This document shows, piece after piece, positions 1 through 7,970 of a stretch of 13,058 nucleotides of DNA. This DNA is from Scenedesmus sp. ARA3 (lineage: Eukaryota; Chlorophyta; Chlorophyceae; Sphaeropleales; Scenedesmaceae), in assembly GCA_004335835.1 (NCBI GenBank), contig RWJK01001144.1, forward strand, positions 1-13,058, written 5' to 3'. The notes below the pieces were generated by a model. The model was not told the origin of the DNA. It saw nothing but the letters and a program-made list of their open reading frames with translations, and searched no databases. Position numbers and translations under genes: made by a program. How positions within the stretch are numbered: position 1 is the stretch's first letter; each line of letters starts with the position of its first letter.

Positions 1-72
1 AGATGCAGAGTGCAGCACAGCACAGATGTTTCAGGCCTGTTTGTGGACTGTTGCACGATTTCTGTCGCTTGC

Positions 73-3000
73 CTGACAGCAGCAGCTCAGGCGGGCGGTA
101 CCAGATTGTCACCGCCACGCCATTGTCAGAAAGAGGCCGTAGCGGCACCTGAACACCGTGTAGCGGTATACATCAGACAGAAAGTGAGGGTGTGAAGAAG
201 AACGCGAGGTAGCGAGAGACGACCCACACCAAATGCTGAGCACTACGCTGTTGTCAGGTAGCGGCTGCAACAGAGCCTGCGGTACACCAGCGGTGTGCAT
301 GTTGCACACTCGCTCATCTGGGACAGCACAAGCATAAATAGCACTACAGGATGAACACACAGCACCAGACACAGCAAACAACTGTAGGGATAGCTGAGCG
401 CACCGCCGCCACTGCGCTGCTGCCGCTGCTCATCAGTCACACCTGGATGAAGCGCGCCAGCCCGACGCCCGCCAACCACAGCCTCCAACACACACAGCGG
501 TATGCACACACAAGAAACTAACAAACAATTTGCTTTCATGTTGCAGCACACCTGGAAGAAGTGCGCCAGGCCAAAGTCCGCCACTTGCACCATACCAGCC
601 TCCAACACACACAAACCCAACACCAAACACCCTAGTCAAAGTGTTCATGTGCAGCGCACACCTGGAAGAAGCGCGCCACCCCGACGTCTGCCACCTTGAC
701 CACGCTTGCTTCCACCACAGCCGCCAACACACACACAGATGGATGCACACACAACACACCACCAAACCAAACACCATAGTGGCCTTGAGGGTCTGTGTTG
801 CGGCACACCTGGAAGAAGCGCGCCAGGCCGAAGTCTGCCACCTTGACCACGCCAGCCTCAGGGCCCTCGCCCATCACCAGCACGTTGGAGGGCTGCAGCA
901 GCGAAGCAGCAGCAGCAGCGAGGCAGCAGCAGCAGCATGTTGGTGAGCTGTAGACAGTTGAAGCAGCAGCAGCGGGCTGTTTTGAACCAAGTGGTGCTGT
1001 GTGCGATAGAGCGACGCGCTGTGCAGCACAGCCGGCGCAGCAGCAATGGCCCAGCAAGCAGCAACATGCTAGCTCGCCTGTTCGAAATCCAATCACAAAT
1101 GCGGCTGCTGCAACGGTCAAGGCAGGTCGGGGCCTGGCTGCTGCCTGGCGCTGGCGCCGTTGTTGTGCTGCTGCTGCTGCCTGCATCATACCTTGAGGTC
1201 TCTGTGGATGATCCAGTTCTGGTGCAGGTACGACAGCCCGTTCAGCAGCTGCCACATGAGGCTCTTCACCACGTAGGGGTCAATGGGGCCTGCAGCAGCA
1301 CACAGCACAAAACACAGGCAGCATGCAATTTGTGCGGTGGCTGCAGTTGGTTCATCTGCTACAGCCATGAAGTCAGACAGCAGGCAGCAGCAGCAGCAGC
1401 AGCAGCCTCCTGGCACGTGCAGGGGTGCGCAAGGTAGCACTCACTGCTGAGCCAGCAAGGTAATCTGCTGATTTGGCTGGTGTGGTGCAGCAGCCGCACC
1501 TGCCAGCCTATCCCTGTGGTGCCAGATGATCTCGTACATGTCGTGCTCCGCGTACTCAAACGCGAGGCTCAGTGACGGCTCAGACCTGCCGGCAGCAGCA
1601 GCAGGCAGAGGAGAAGTGCTGTGTTTTGTTGAGTTTGATCTCCAGCACAGAGAGCACCAGCAGCAGGTGCGCGCGTCTGCATGCGACCGCTGCAGAGCCA
1701 TCACCAACGGCCGGCACGGCCGGCACCGGCTGTGCATGCCAGGCTGATGCAGCTGGTGCCACGTCCCTGCAGTCGCTGACACTGCATCAGCAGCACCTGG
1801 GTTGTTGTGATGTGCACAGCTGTGAGCTTCATGATGTGCTATACGCATGCCCCACTAGCTGCTGTGCACGGCTGTGAGCTCCACAGCGTGCTTACAGCCT
1901 GTTCAAAACCGGCCCAGGTGCACCTGTTGATGTGCACGGCTGTCAGCTTCACGATGTGCTCGTGGTCCAGCTCTCGCAGCAGCAGGATCTCCCTGATTGC
2001 AGTCGGCGAGATGCCATCGCCCTCCTGCAAGCGTGCGGCAAACATGCGATGTAAGGGTGCAAGCTTCAAGCCAGCCCAGCTGGCATGCTTGCTTGCACGA
2101 AAGCAGCAGGATCTCCCTGATGGCGGTTGGCGAGATGTCATCGCCCTCCTGCAAGCATTGATGCGGCAAACATGCGATGTAAGGGTGCAAGCTTCAAGCC
2201 AGCTCTCTGGTGTGCTTGCTTGCACGAAAGCAGCAGGATCTCTCTGATGGCTGTGGGAGAGATGCCATCGCCCTCCTGCAAGCAATGATGCGGCAAGTGA
2301 TGCAGTGTTAAAATGCAAGCTTGAGGACAGCTGTGACTGGCATGCTTGCTTGGAGGAAGCAGCAGGATTATGTGGATTGCGGATGGGGCAGATACCGTCG
2401 TCCTGCGGCAATCAACTGAGCAGGAGCAACAACCACCACACAACAAACCTACGCGAGGTTCCCTCATCGCTGCCACGTGACAGTGTTGCTTTCACGCCAG
2501 CTGCAGGTGCCCCGTTGCATCTGCTGCAACCTCAACTCAGGGGCTGCTGCGGCAGCCGTTCTGTGCACCAATTCAAGTGCCTGCCACACTCTCCTGCTGC
2601 GCATGCTGCGAACTGTGTTCAAGAATGACATGCAGTGACCATTCAGGTGTGCCTGACTGGTGTTCTTGCTTGCAGGACAGCAGCACAACCACCCAAAATA
2701 GACTACTTGCAGACACTGCTAACAGCTACTTGGGCTGCTGTGGTCTGCCTGCATAAACCACAGATGCCAACCGCGCAAGGCTGGGTGCACAAGGCATTGA
2801 CTGAGCCCCGCCTGTGGGGAATGAGCTGCACCCTGCTTAGACACAACACCGTAACGCATTGCAGCGCCCAACACAGGCAAACAACGCCATGCAAGCACAT
2901 GTACACATGGCTGCTGCTGCTAAGTCTGAAGCCTCTGCTGCTTCTGCTGCTGCCGCTCACGCGTCCAGTCTTGAACTTCTTGATAGCATACACGCGCTTG

Positions 3001-3311
3001 TTGTCCTGCTTGCTGGTTGCCAGGTACACCACGCCATACGTGCCCTCCCCAATCTTGCCCAGCAGGTCATAGCGCTGCTCTAAACCCCAGCTGCCAGCTT
3101 CCCCGCTTGCAGGAGCAGCACTACCAGGCACTACATGTGCATGATGGTGATGATGGTGGTGGTGGTGGTGGCCGCCTGCTGCTGCCTGCTGCAGCTGCTG
3201 CTGGCCTGCTGCTCGCTGCTGAGGCTGTGCTGTATTAGAAGGGTGCTGCTGCTGTCCATGCCAGCTGGCTTGGCCTCCTGCACGTGCAGCTGCTTGCCCT
3301 TGATGCTGCAT
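73..3311 (-). CDS. CDKE: CDK8/CDKE-type cyclin-dependent kinase (Mediator kinase module), 5' part; C-terminus beyond window
   Basis: Exons read on the minus strand: 3311-2961, 2024-1924, 1585-1500, 1289-1192, 892-809, 148-73. All junctions keep frame and give about 265 residues. A Q/A/H-rich N-terminus with ten His (residues 48-57) precedes the kinase domain at about residue 81. Seen: glycine loop GEGTYGVV (88-95), AIK lysine K111, the C-helix SPTAIREI that marks plant CDKE/CDK8 (E129), FEYAEHD, HRDLKPSN (catalytic D210), DFGLAR (D232), and PLSDNG...[11 protein letters not shown] in the activation segment. As in CDK8 relatives, no canonical phospho-Thr is visible before WYR. The family phosphorylates transcription machinery with cyclin C, MED12 and MED13 in the nucleus. 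The start at 3311 is the first ATG after an in-frame TAG at 3329-3327. The last donor (TCAG|GCAAGC) would be of GC-AG type. The remaining catalytic lobe lies off the window. Family call is firm; exact ends of exons 1 and 6 are less so. Confidence 0.9.
218..264 (-). repeat. Decayed copy of CDKE exon 6 acceptor junction
   Basis: About 119 bp upstream of working exon 6 (start 148), a TTGCAG acceptor is followed by a reading frame [12 protein letters not shown]. This matches [15 protein letters not shown] of the true exon with a two-residue deletion. It then runs into CGSS instead of YRPPELLL, so using it would destroy the kinase WYRxPE motif. It is an acceptor-side partial duplication. Confidence 0.75.
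443..725 (-). repeat. Three decayed copies of the CDKE exon 5 donor junction, within intron 5
   Basis: The working exon 5 ends at 809 with ...[11 protein letters not shown]. The same donor junction recurs with exon ends at 662, 552 and 443 (spacings 147, 110, 109 bp). The copies read [22 protein letters not shown] and a more degenerate version. Each keeps the 3' part of the exon (about 45 nt) plus intron sequence, but lacks the [10 protein letters not shown] half. They are bounded by a CCAACACACAC motif on the plus strand instead. They are partial duplications inside the intron, not whole exons. Confidence 0.85.
1384..1406. repeat. CAG/CTG trinucleotide run in CDKE intron 3
   Basis: An uninterrupted GCA/CAG run lies in the intron between exons 3 and 4. 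Similar but usually interrupted runs are found throughout the window's introns, usually next to acceptors on the transcribed strand. Confidence 0.9.
1978..2410 (-). repeat. Tandem array of CDKE exon 2 acceptor junction, about 3.4 units of 124-129 bp
   Basis: The motif AGCAGCAGGAT (plus strand) starts at 1978, 2102, 2229 and 2358. Each unit carries, on the minus strand, an acceptor TGCAG and about 48 nt of exon 2 coding for [16 protein letters not shown], then intron sequence. Only the 1978-2024 copy continues into [11 protein letters not shown] and a donor at 1924. Adjacent units share a 42-bp identical intronic linker (about 2034-2075 and 2162-2203). The fourth copy, near 2358-2400, is eroded ([13 protein letters not shown]). 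Confidence 0.9.
3141..3170 (-). other. Ten-histidine tract coding repeat in CDKE exon 1
   Basis: A run of ten His codons (mixed CAC/CAT) lies between a Q/A-rich leader and the kinase domain, followed by A-H-V-V. It is read in frame with the kinase glycine loop, so it is coding. Mixed codons argue against a very recent pure triplet expansion. Confidence 0.85.
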
Positions 3312-3947
3312 GGGGAGCAGCTGGGCCTACTGCTGCTGCTGCTGCTGCAGGCGCAGGGCCTGCCCTGGCTTCTGCTGCTTTCGATGGCTGCTTATCGTTC
3401 AAGCGCTCTGCAGAACAGATGGCTCAATGCTTAGGAGTGGGTGCATGCGCTAGTGCCAGTGCTTAGGAGTGGGTGCATGCGCTTGTGCTTAGCCAAAAAT
3501 CTGAGGGTGGGTCACTGCTGCTGTCTGCAACAGCAACTGTGAATCGTAAGAAAGATGTGCCTGCTGGCAACCCTTTGTGGTCTGTTACACAATGCTTAGC
3601 TCAGTAGTGCAGCTCGGGAGTCGAGTAATCAACAATCCGGGCAAGTACCACTGTAGCATGTCACTGGCTCCTTTACCCGCTGGTGTTTTGCGGCACAACC
3701 GTGCAGATAGCTGAGAAGTGCTGCGGAATGTTGACAGATAATGTTAGTGCCTAGTGCGTTCATTGATCGCCACTACTGACATAGGCAACCGACAGCAGTT
3801 TGGTTGACAGAGCCCTTGTGAAAGTTGCACCCGCCTCTGCTGATTCCTGCTTGAGCTTAGCTACAGCTTGGGTCTTCTGATTATTTGGATACTGAGCTGT
3901 GTGTAGTGCTGCTCAAGCAGCCAGTCAGCAGTAGAGGTAGCAGCAGC
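3312..3947. promoter_or_regulatory. Divergent intergenic region / shared promoter of CDKE (-) and DDRGK1 (+)
   Basis: The 636 bp between the two divergent start codons must hold both 5' UTRs and both promoters unless an upstream non-coding exon lies elsewhere. The side nearest CDKE has a CTG run (3331-3350) and a 32-bp-spaced direct repeat. From about 3480 to 3940 the sequence is free of the triplet runs seen elsewhere and has no ORF worth calling. I see no clear TATA box at a convincing place. The role is inferred from position only. Confidence 0.5.
3428..3485. repeat. Two-copy direct repeat in the divergent promoter region
   Basis: TGCTTAGGAGTGGGTGCATG with following CGCT begins at 3428 and again at 3460, a 32-bp offset. 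The copies are nearly identical over about 26 bp. It lies about 120-175 bp upstream of the CDKE start codon. It could be paired regulatory sites or a local tandem duplication. Confidence 0.8.
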
Positions 3948-6900
3948 ATGGACATCACAGCAGTACTAGCGCTGGCAGTGCTTGTGGGCTTAGTAGTTGG
4001 GCTTGCAGCTTATGTGACAGTGTTCCAGAAACAACAATCGCAACAGCCACAGAGGGCACCCCCTGATGAGGATGAAGAGCCGGTGCAGGTGTGCTGCCAG
4101 CAGCGGCAGTTGCTGTTATGCTAGGCAGGCCGTGCCTGCTGCTGCATGCAGCATTGCAGATACTTGCAGGACAGCGCCGAGTCTGCTGCTTATGCATGTT
4201 GTGGCTGAGTATGAGCAGCAGATTCCTGTTCAGCAAGTGTCAGTCCTTCATCTGCTGCAGCAACAGCAGCAGCAGCAGCAGCAGAGTGCGACATGCCCTG
4301 CTGACATGGCCTTGCACAACAGCTTCGATACTGCTTATGCAATGGATTCCTGCTGTCTAATCACCTGCACATCTTTCACTTGAGCACTATATGCACCAAA
4401 ACCTATCGGTTGCTGCTTGTATGCAGGGCGGCGGCAGGCGAGCAGCAAACCGCATGCGCGGGCGAGAGCTGCGCAATAGGCGCCGCAACGAGCAGCAGCA
4501 GCGCGCAGCAGCAGCAGCCCAGCCAGGCAGCGGCAGCGACTCAGAAGAGGTGCGGCAACTCCAGCTTGCTGCCTTGCGTTGCGCAGGCTTCCTGCAGCAT
4601 TGCTGCAACTCTTGATGCGGCCTGCGCAACGCAGTGTGCAGCAGCGTACTGCGTTGGCATGCTGGCACCGCATCAACGCAGCGGCACATCAACGCAGCGG
4701 GCACAGCAAGCAGGATGGCGGCACTCAACGCCGCATGCGTGTATGCGCACTTGCCTGACAGATGATGCAGAGAGGAGGTGCTGGACAGGCACGTTGCTCT
4801 GCTCCCAATACAGCAGCATGTTGCATCTCGCTGCAAAGACTCGCCGCTGCGGCACTGCTTGCTTGCTTGCTTGCAGGATGAGGAAGATGAGGAGCCACTA
4901 AACAGGCGCGAGCAAGCGCGGCGGGACCGCCAGGATGCTCGCGCTGCTGCGGAGGCAGCGCGCAACGCCAAGGATGCGAAGATTAGCGCGTACCGGGAGA
5001 AGCAGGAGAAGAAGGAAAAGGAGCGGGAAGAGCGTGAGAAAGCGCAGGTAAGAGAAGCTGCAGTTGTTACTTTGACCAACTTTGACTGATTGGCAGTTTG
5101 ACTTTTCATTTACAGTCGGTTGAGGAGCAGGGGCCCCCGCAGGTGGCAGCAGCTGCAACTGCTATGGCAGCGCGGAAAAAAAGGGGCTCACTATGCCGTG
5201 CTCGACAGACGTGCTTTGCTGCTACCGCTGCTGCTGCCTCATATATTCCTGCAGGCGGAGGAGATGCTGCGTGCTGCTGAGGAGAAGCAGAAGGCTGAGG
5301 ACGAGGAGGCGGCCAAGTGGCTGGGCATGATCAGCGTGGAGCAGACGGTGCGTGCAGCATGGCAGCACGGCGCTCAGTTCTCATGTGCGGCAACTATGTT
5401 TTCTCAGTGTGCGCTGATACATTCGAGGGCTATGCTGTTGTCAGGCTGGGCATGATCAGCGTGGAGCAGACGGTGCATCAGCGTGGCAGCAAGGCGCTCA
5501 GATCTGTTTTTTGCGTATAATTATTTAGTCAGGGTGCAGATGTACATCCATGAGCTGTGTTGGCGCCATGCTAGGCATGATGAGGGCGGAGCAGACGGTA
5601 CGCAGCAAGCAAAGTACAGCAGTTTGAACTCCTGCAAGGCGTCCTTATGAGTGTTGCGCGACTCTGCCCTTGATGGGCCCTGCAGGCGCTGCATCTGCCC
5701 TGGATGCATCATGCAGTGCGCAGCTGACAGCTCCTGTGTTTGGGACGCACCTGAATGGCTTGATGTGACACTGTGTGCTGCTGCAGGGCACGATTGAGGA
5801 GGAGGCAGCAGCAGAGGACCAGGGGCTGCTGGGGCGCTTCATCGACTACATACAGGTAGGAAGCAGTCAGGGTGAAGCTTCAGCTTAGCGCAGCCAATCA
5901 TTTGCGCAGCCAATCATACAACATACGCACTTGGCTCACGCCTGTCTGGCTCGTTGCGCGGATGTTCAAACAGTTCAACAAGATAAGCATATGCGCATGC
6001 GCCTGCCTTGCCTGCTGCGCTGCAGTTTTGTAATTGGTGCCCATCACGGAGGAGGCCGCCATGCTCACAATGCGCCACAGTTTGAGGCTCTGTATGTCCA
6101 CATTGAAATGATATTTCATGCGCCTGCTCTGCTGTTGCTGCGCTGCAGTCGCGCAAGATGGTGCCGATTGAGGAGGCAGCAACCGAGTTTGGGCTGCGCT
6201 CTAGCGAGGTGGTGGACAGGATCCAGGGCCTGGAGAGCATGGGGCGGCTGACAGGTGGGCGGGGCAGGAGCCAGCTGCTGCTTGTGACAATGCTGCAGAA
6301 ACGCGCACACCAACGCACGCATCGCACACATATCACATGCACTCATAGGCCCCCACAACCACACGCGCATGCGCCCACTTGCAGAAGAGGCGCCCACAAA
6401 CCGTGTGACATCCACGCGCCTATCCACGCGGTCACGCACACATGCACCCATGTATGCGCGCACGCAGCCATGCGTGCACAACCGCGCGCACTACTGCACT
6501 CAGGCACGCTCACGCGCACACACAATTGCACCCACATGCACGCAACCGCATGCGCCCATCCACGCGCACCCATCTTCTCTCGCACGCGCGCGCACACCTA
6601 TATGCATGTGCACATGCAACCATGCACCCACAATCACGCGCACTCAGGCGCTTTCGCGCGCACACACATGCACCAATGCGCGCACACACGCAACCACATG
6701 CACCCGTCTCAGAGCACACACATTCTTTCTCTCGCGCCCACACGCACCCATGCACGCACAACCATGCGCACTCAGGCCCCCTCGCGCGCACGCACCCATG
6801 CAGCCATGCGCGCACACATACAACCGCACGTGCGCATCTAGACATACCCACCCACCCTTACACGCACACACTGACAACACACGCACTCTGCGGGCACACA

Positions 6901-7970
6901 CGCAACCAAGCGCGCACGTCCGCGCGCACCCACCCACCCTCGCTGGTCTACACACCCGCACCCATGCGCACACATCACCATGCGCGCACATCCATGCGCA
7001 CCCATCCCCCCTTGCATGCACGCACCCATGCACCCATGCGCGCACACATAGACACAACCACATGCGCGCATCCATGCACCCCAATCCTCCCTTGCACGCA
7101 TGAACACACGCCCTCACACGCACGCAGATGCAAACCCACACACCGCGACACGCATGCACACATGCGTTCATGTGCGCACACACAGAACCACGCGCGTGTA
7201 TCTACCGCACGTGCAGTTCACCCACACACCCTCGCGTGCACGCACACGCAGATCTTTGCGCACCCATCCACCCTCGTACGCGTGCACACGATCACATACC
7301 CACACAATGCGCGAACATTCGCAAGCACGTGCGCACATCCACGCGCACTCACTCGCTCTGACACGCGCACGTGTCCACACGCAACCAAGTGCGCATGTGT
7401 GCACGCGAATTGATGCGCACGTGGACGCTAGCTCGCTCCCAAGCGCCCATTAGTGCACCCACACACGCACACGCCGTGCGGATGGTTCACGCGGCGATGC
7501 ACACTTGCGGCACACACACCCATACATGCGCACTCGTGCACGTTGGGCGCCGTACGCACACAATACCGACCTGCTGCTGTTGCTGCAGGGGTCATGCATG
7601 AGGGCGGCAAGTGCATATATAGTCTGATTTCCATGCTGCCGCTTCCGCTAATGCAGGCGTCATGAATGACCGAGGCAAGTCCATCCACTAATACAACGCC
7701 TATGCTCATGTTGCTGTTACTGTTGCTGCTGCAGGCGTCATGGATGAGCGTGGCAAGTTCATTTACATCAGCCGCCCGGAGATGGAGGCCGTGGCAGCAC
7801 ACATCCGCGCAAAGGGCCGCATCAGCATTGCAGCGCTGGCAGCGCAAAGCAGCGACCTAATTGATCTGGAGGCGCGAGTTGCGCCAGCAGCGGCAGCAGC
7901 AGGTAGCGGCAAGCCCATGATTGATTTTGATGACATGGTTGCGGGCGGGGAGCCGGTGGGGGTGGCATGA
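3948..7970 (+). CDS. DDRGK1: DDRGK domain-containing protein 1 (UFBP1-like, UFMylation adaptor)
   Basis: Exons: 3948-4088, 4427-4549, 4877-5047, probable microexon 5116-5142, 5255-5347, 5787-5855, 6149-6254, 7735-7970. All joins keep frame, giving 321 residues (312 without the microexon) against 314 for the human protein. Residues 3-26 form a hydrophobic N-terminal anchor, then an acidic patch DEDEEP, an RRAANRMR basic segment, and a long charged coiled coil with EAARNAKDAK and EKKEKEREEREK (about 89-180). A C-terminal PCI-like winged-helix region follows (LLGRFIDYI, RSSEVVDRIQGL, GRISIAALA). The namesake motif reads DERGK (247-251); its Lys aligns with the last Lys of human DDRGK, reported as a UFM1 acceptor (K267). 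The family sits on the ER membrane with the UFL1 ligase and CDK5RAP3, and supports ribosome UFMylation and ER quality control. ATG 3948 fits the short N-terminal anchor of the family. Confidence 0.93.
4264..4284. repeat. CAG trinucleotide run in DDRGK1 intron 1
   Basis: An uninterrupted CAG run lies inside the intron between the membrane-anchor exon and the basic exon. The reading frames it opens (poly-Q, poly-S) have no splice support. Confidence 0.85.
5116..5142 (+). CDS. Probable 27-nt microexon of DDRGK1 (SVEEQGPPQ)
   Basis: After exon 3 ends at 5047 with CAG|GTAAGA, a compact 68-bp intron ends in a pyrimidine-rich CATTTACAG. A 27-nt open stretch encoding SVEEQGPPQ follows and then CAG|GTGGCA. 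It is phase 0 at both ends, so inclusion or skipping both keep frame with exon AEEMLRAAEEK at 5255. The upstream donor and acceptor are the best splice signals in the gene. The alternative is one 207-bp intron that skips it. Confidence 0.55.
5321..5610 (+). repeat. Three-unit tandem array of DDRGK1 exon 4 donor junction, 125-bp period
   Basis: Working exon 4 ends with L-G-M-I-S-V-E-Q-T|GT at 5347. The 27 nt coding for LGMISVEQT recur exactly, ending at 5472, and recur again in eroded form (LGMMRAEQT) ending at 5597. Both spacings are exactly 125 bp. Each copy keeps a GT donor (GTGCGT, GTGCAT, GTACGC). Intron sequence after the first two donors is also shared, ending in GGCGCTCAG. The extra copies lie in the intron before exon GTIEEE at 5787. 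Confidence 0.9.
6016..6061 (+). repeat. Decayed copy of DDRGK1 exon 6 acceptor junction
   Basis: The acceptor TGCGCTGCAG before working exon 6 (start 6149) is found again 123 bp upstream, ending at 6025. It is followed by sequence still matching the exon start (...TGGTGCC.AT...GGAGGAGGC.GC). The copy no longer encodes SRKMVPIEEAA, so it is an eroded acceptor-side duplication. Confidence 0.7.
6290..7560 (+). repeat. Long CA/GCGC-rich degenerate satellite in DDRGK1 intron 6
   Basis: About 1.27 kb of a 1480-bp intron (6255-7734) consists of CACACA, GCGCAC, ACCCATGC and CACGCAC blocks with alternating purine and pyrimidine. The plus strand is strongly C+A biased. Larger repeats are visible: CACTCAGGC starts near 6497, 6641 and 6769. 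Low bias toward stop codons yields long His/Thr/Arg/Ala reading frames in all plus frames. These lack splice continuity with DDRGK1 and are not genes. Such sequence is prone to form Z-DNA. Confidence 0.9.
7571..7734 (+). repeat. Two decayed copies of the DDRGK1 last-exon acceptor junction
   Basis: The true acceptor before exon 7 (7735) starts GVMDERGKFIYIS. Two upstream copies start at 7589 (GVMHEGGKCIYS) and 7657 (GVMNDRGKSIH then stop), each behind its own GCAG acceptor. Spacings are 68 and 78 bp. Both preserve the phase needed to splice from exon 6, but lead into stops or unrelated sequence. Confidence 0.85.

Noticed and set aside
443..2410. Mutually exclusive or cassette exons in CDKE
   Set aside because: As a general explanation it fails: copies carry only one edge of the exon, lack the partner splice site or key kinase residues, and several are eroded. 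Kept only as a specific test for the exon 2 copies.
1978..2410. CRISPR-like or mobile-element array
   Set aside because: Units consist of exon plus adjoining intron of the host gene, with no unique spacers, terminal repeats or target-site duplications.
3600..3680. tRNA-like look of GTCGAGTAATC region
   Set aside because: No acceptor-stem pairing, anticodon arm or proper T-loop could be drawn.
4387..5109. Minus-strand 240-codon open frame (Ser/Arg/Cys-rich)
   Set aside because: It is the reverse shadow of the DDRGK1 charged coiled-coil exons, which have clear homology and splice sites on the plus strand.
6442..7413. Very long His/Thr/Pro/Arg-rich open frame (323 codons) on the plus strand
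   Set aside because: It is low-complexity reading of the CA/GCGC satellite. All plus frames are open here, it lies wholly within a DDRGK1 intron, and no domain or splice continuity exists.
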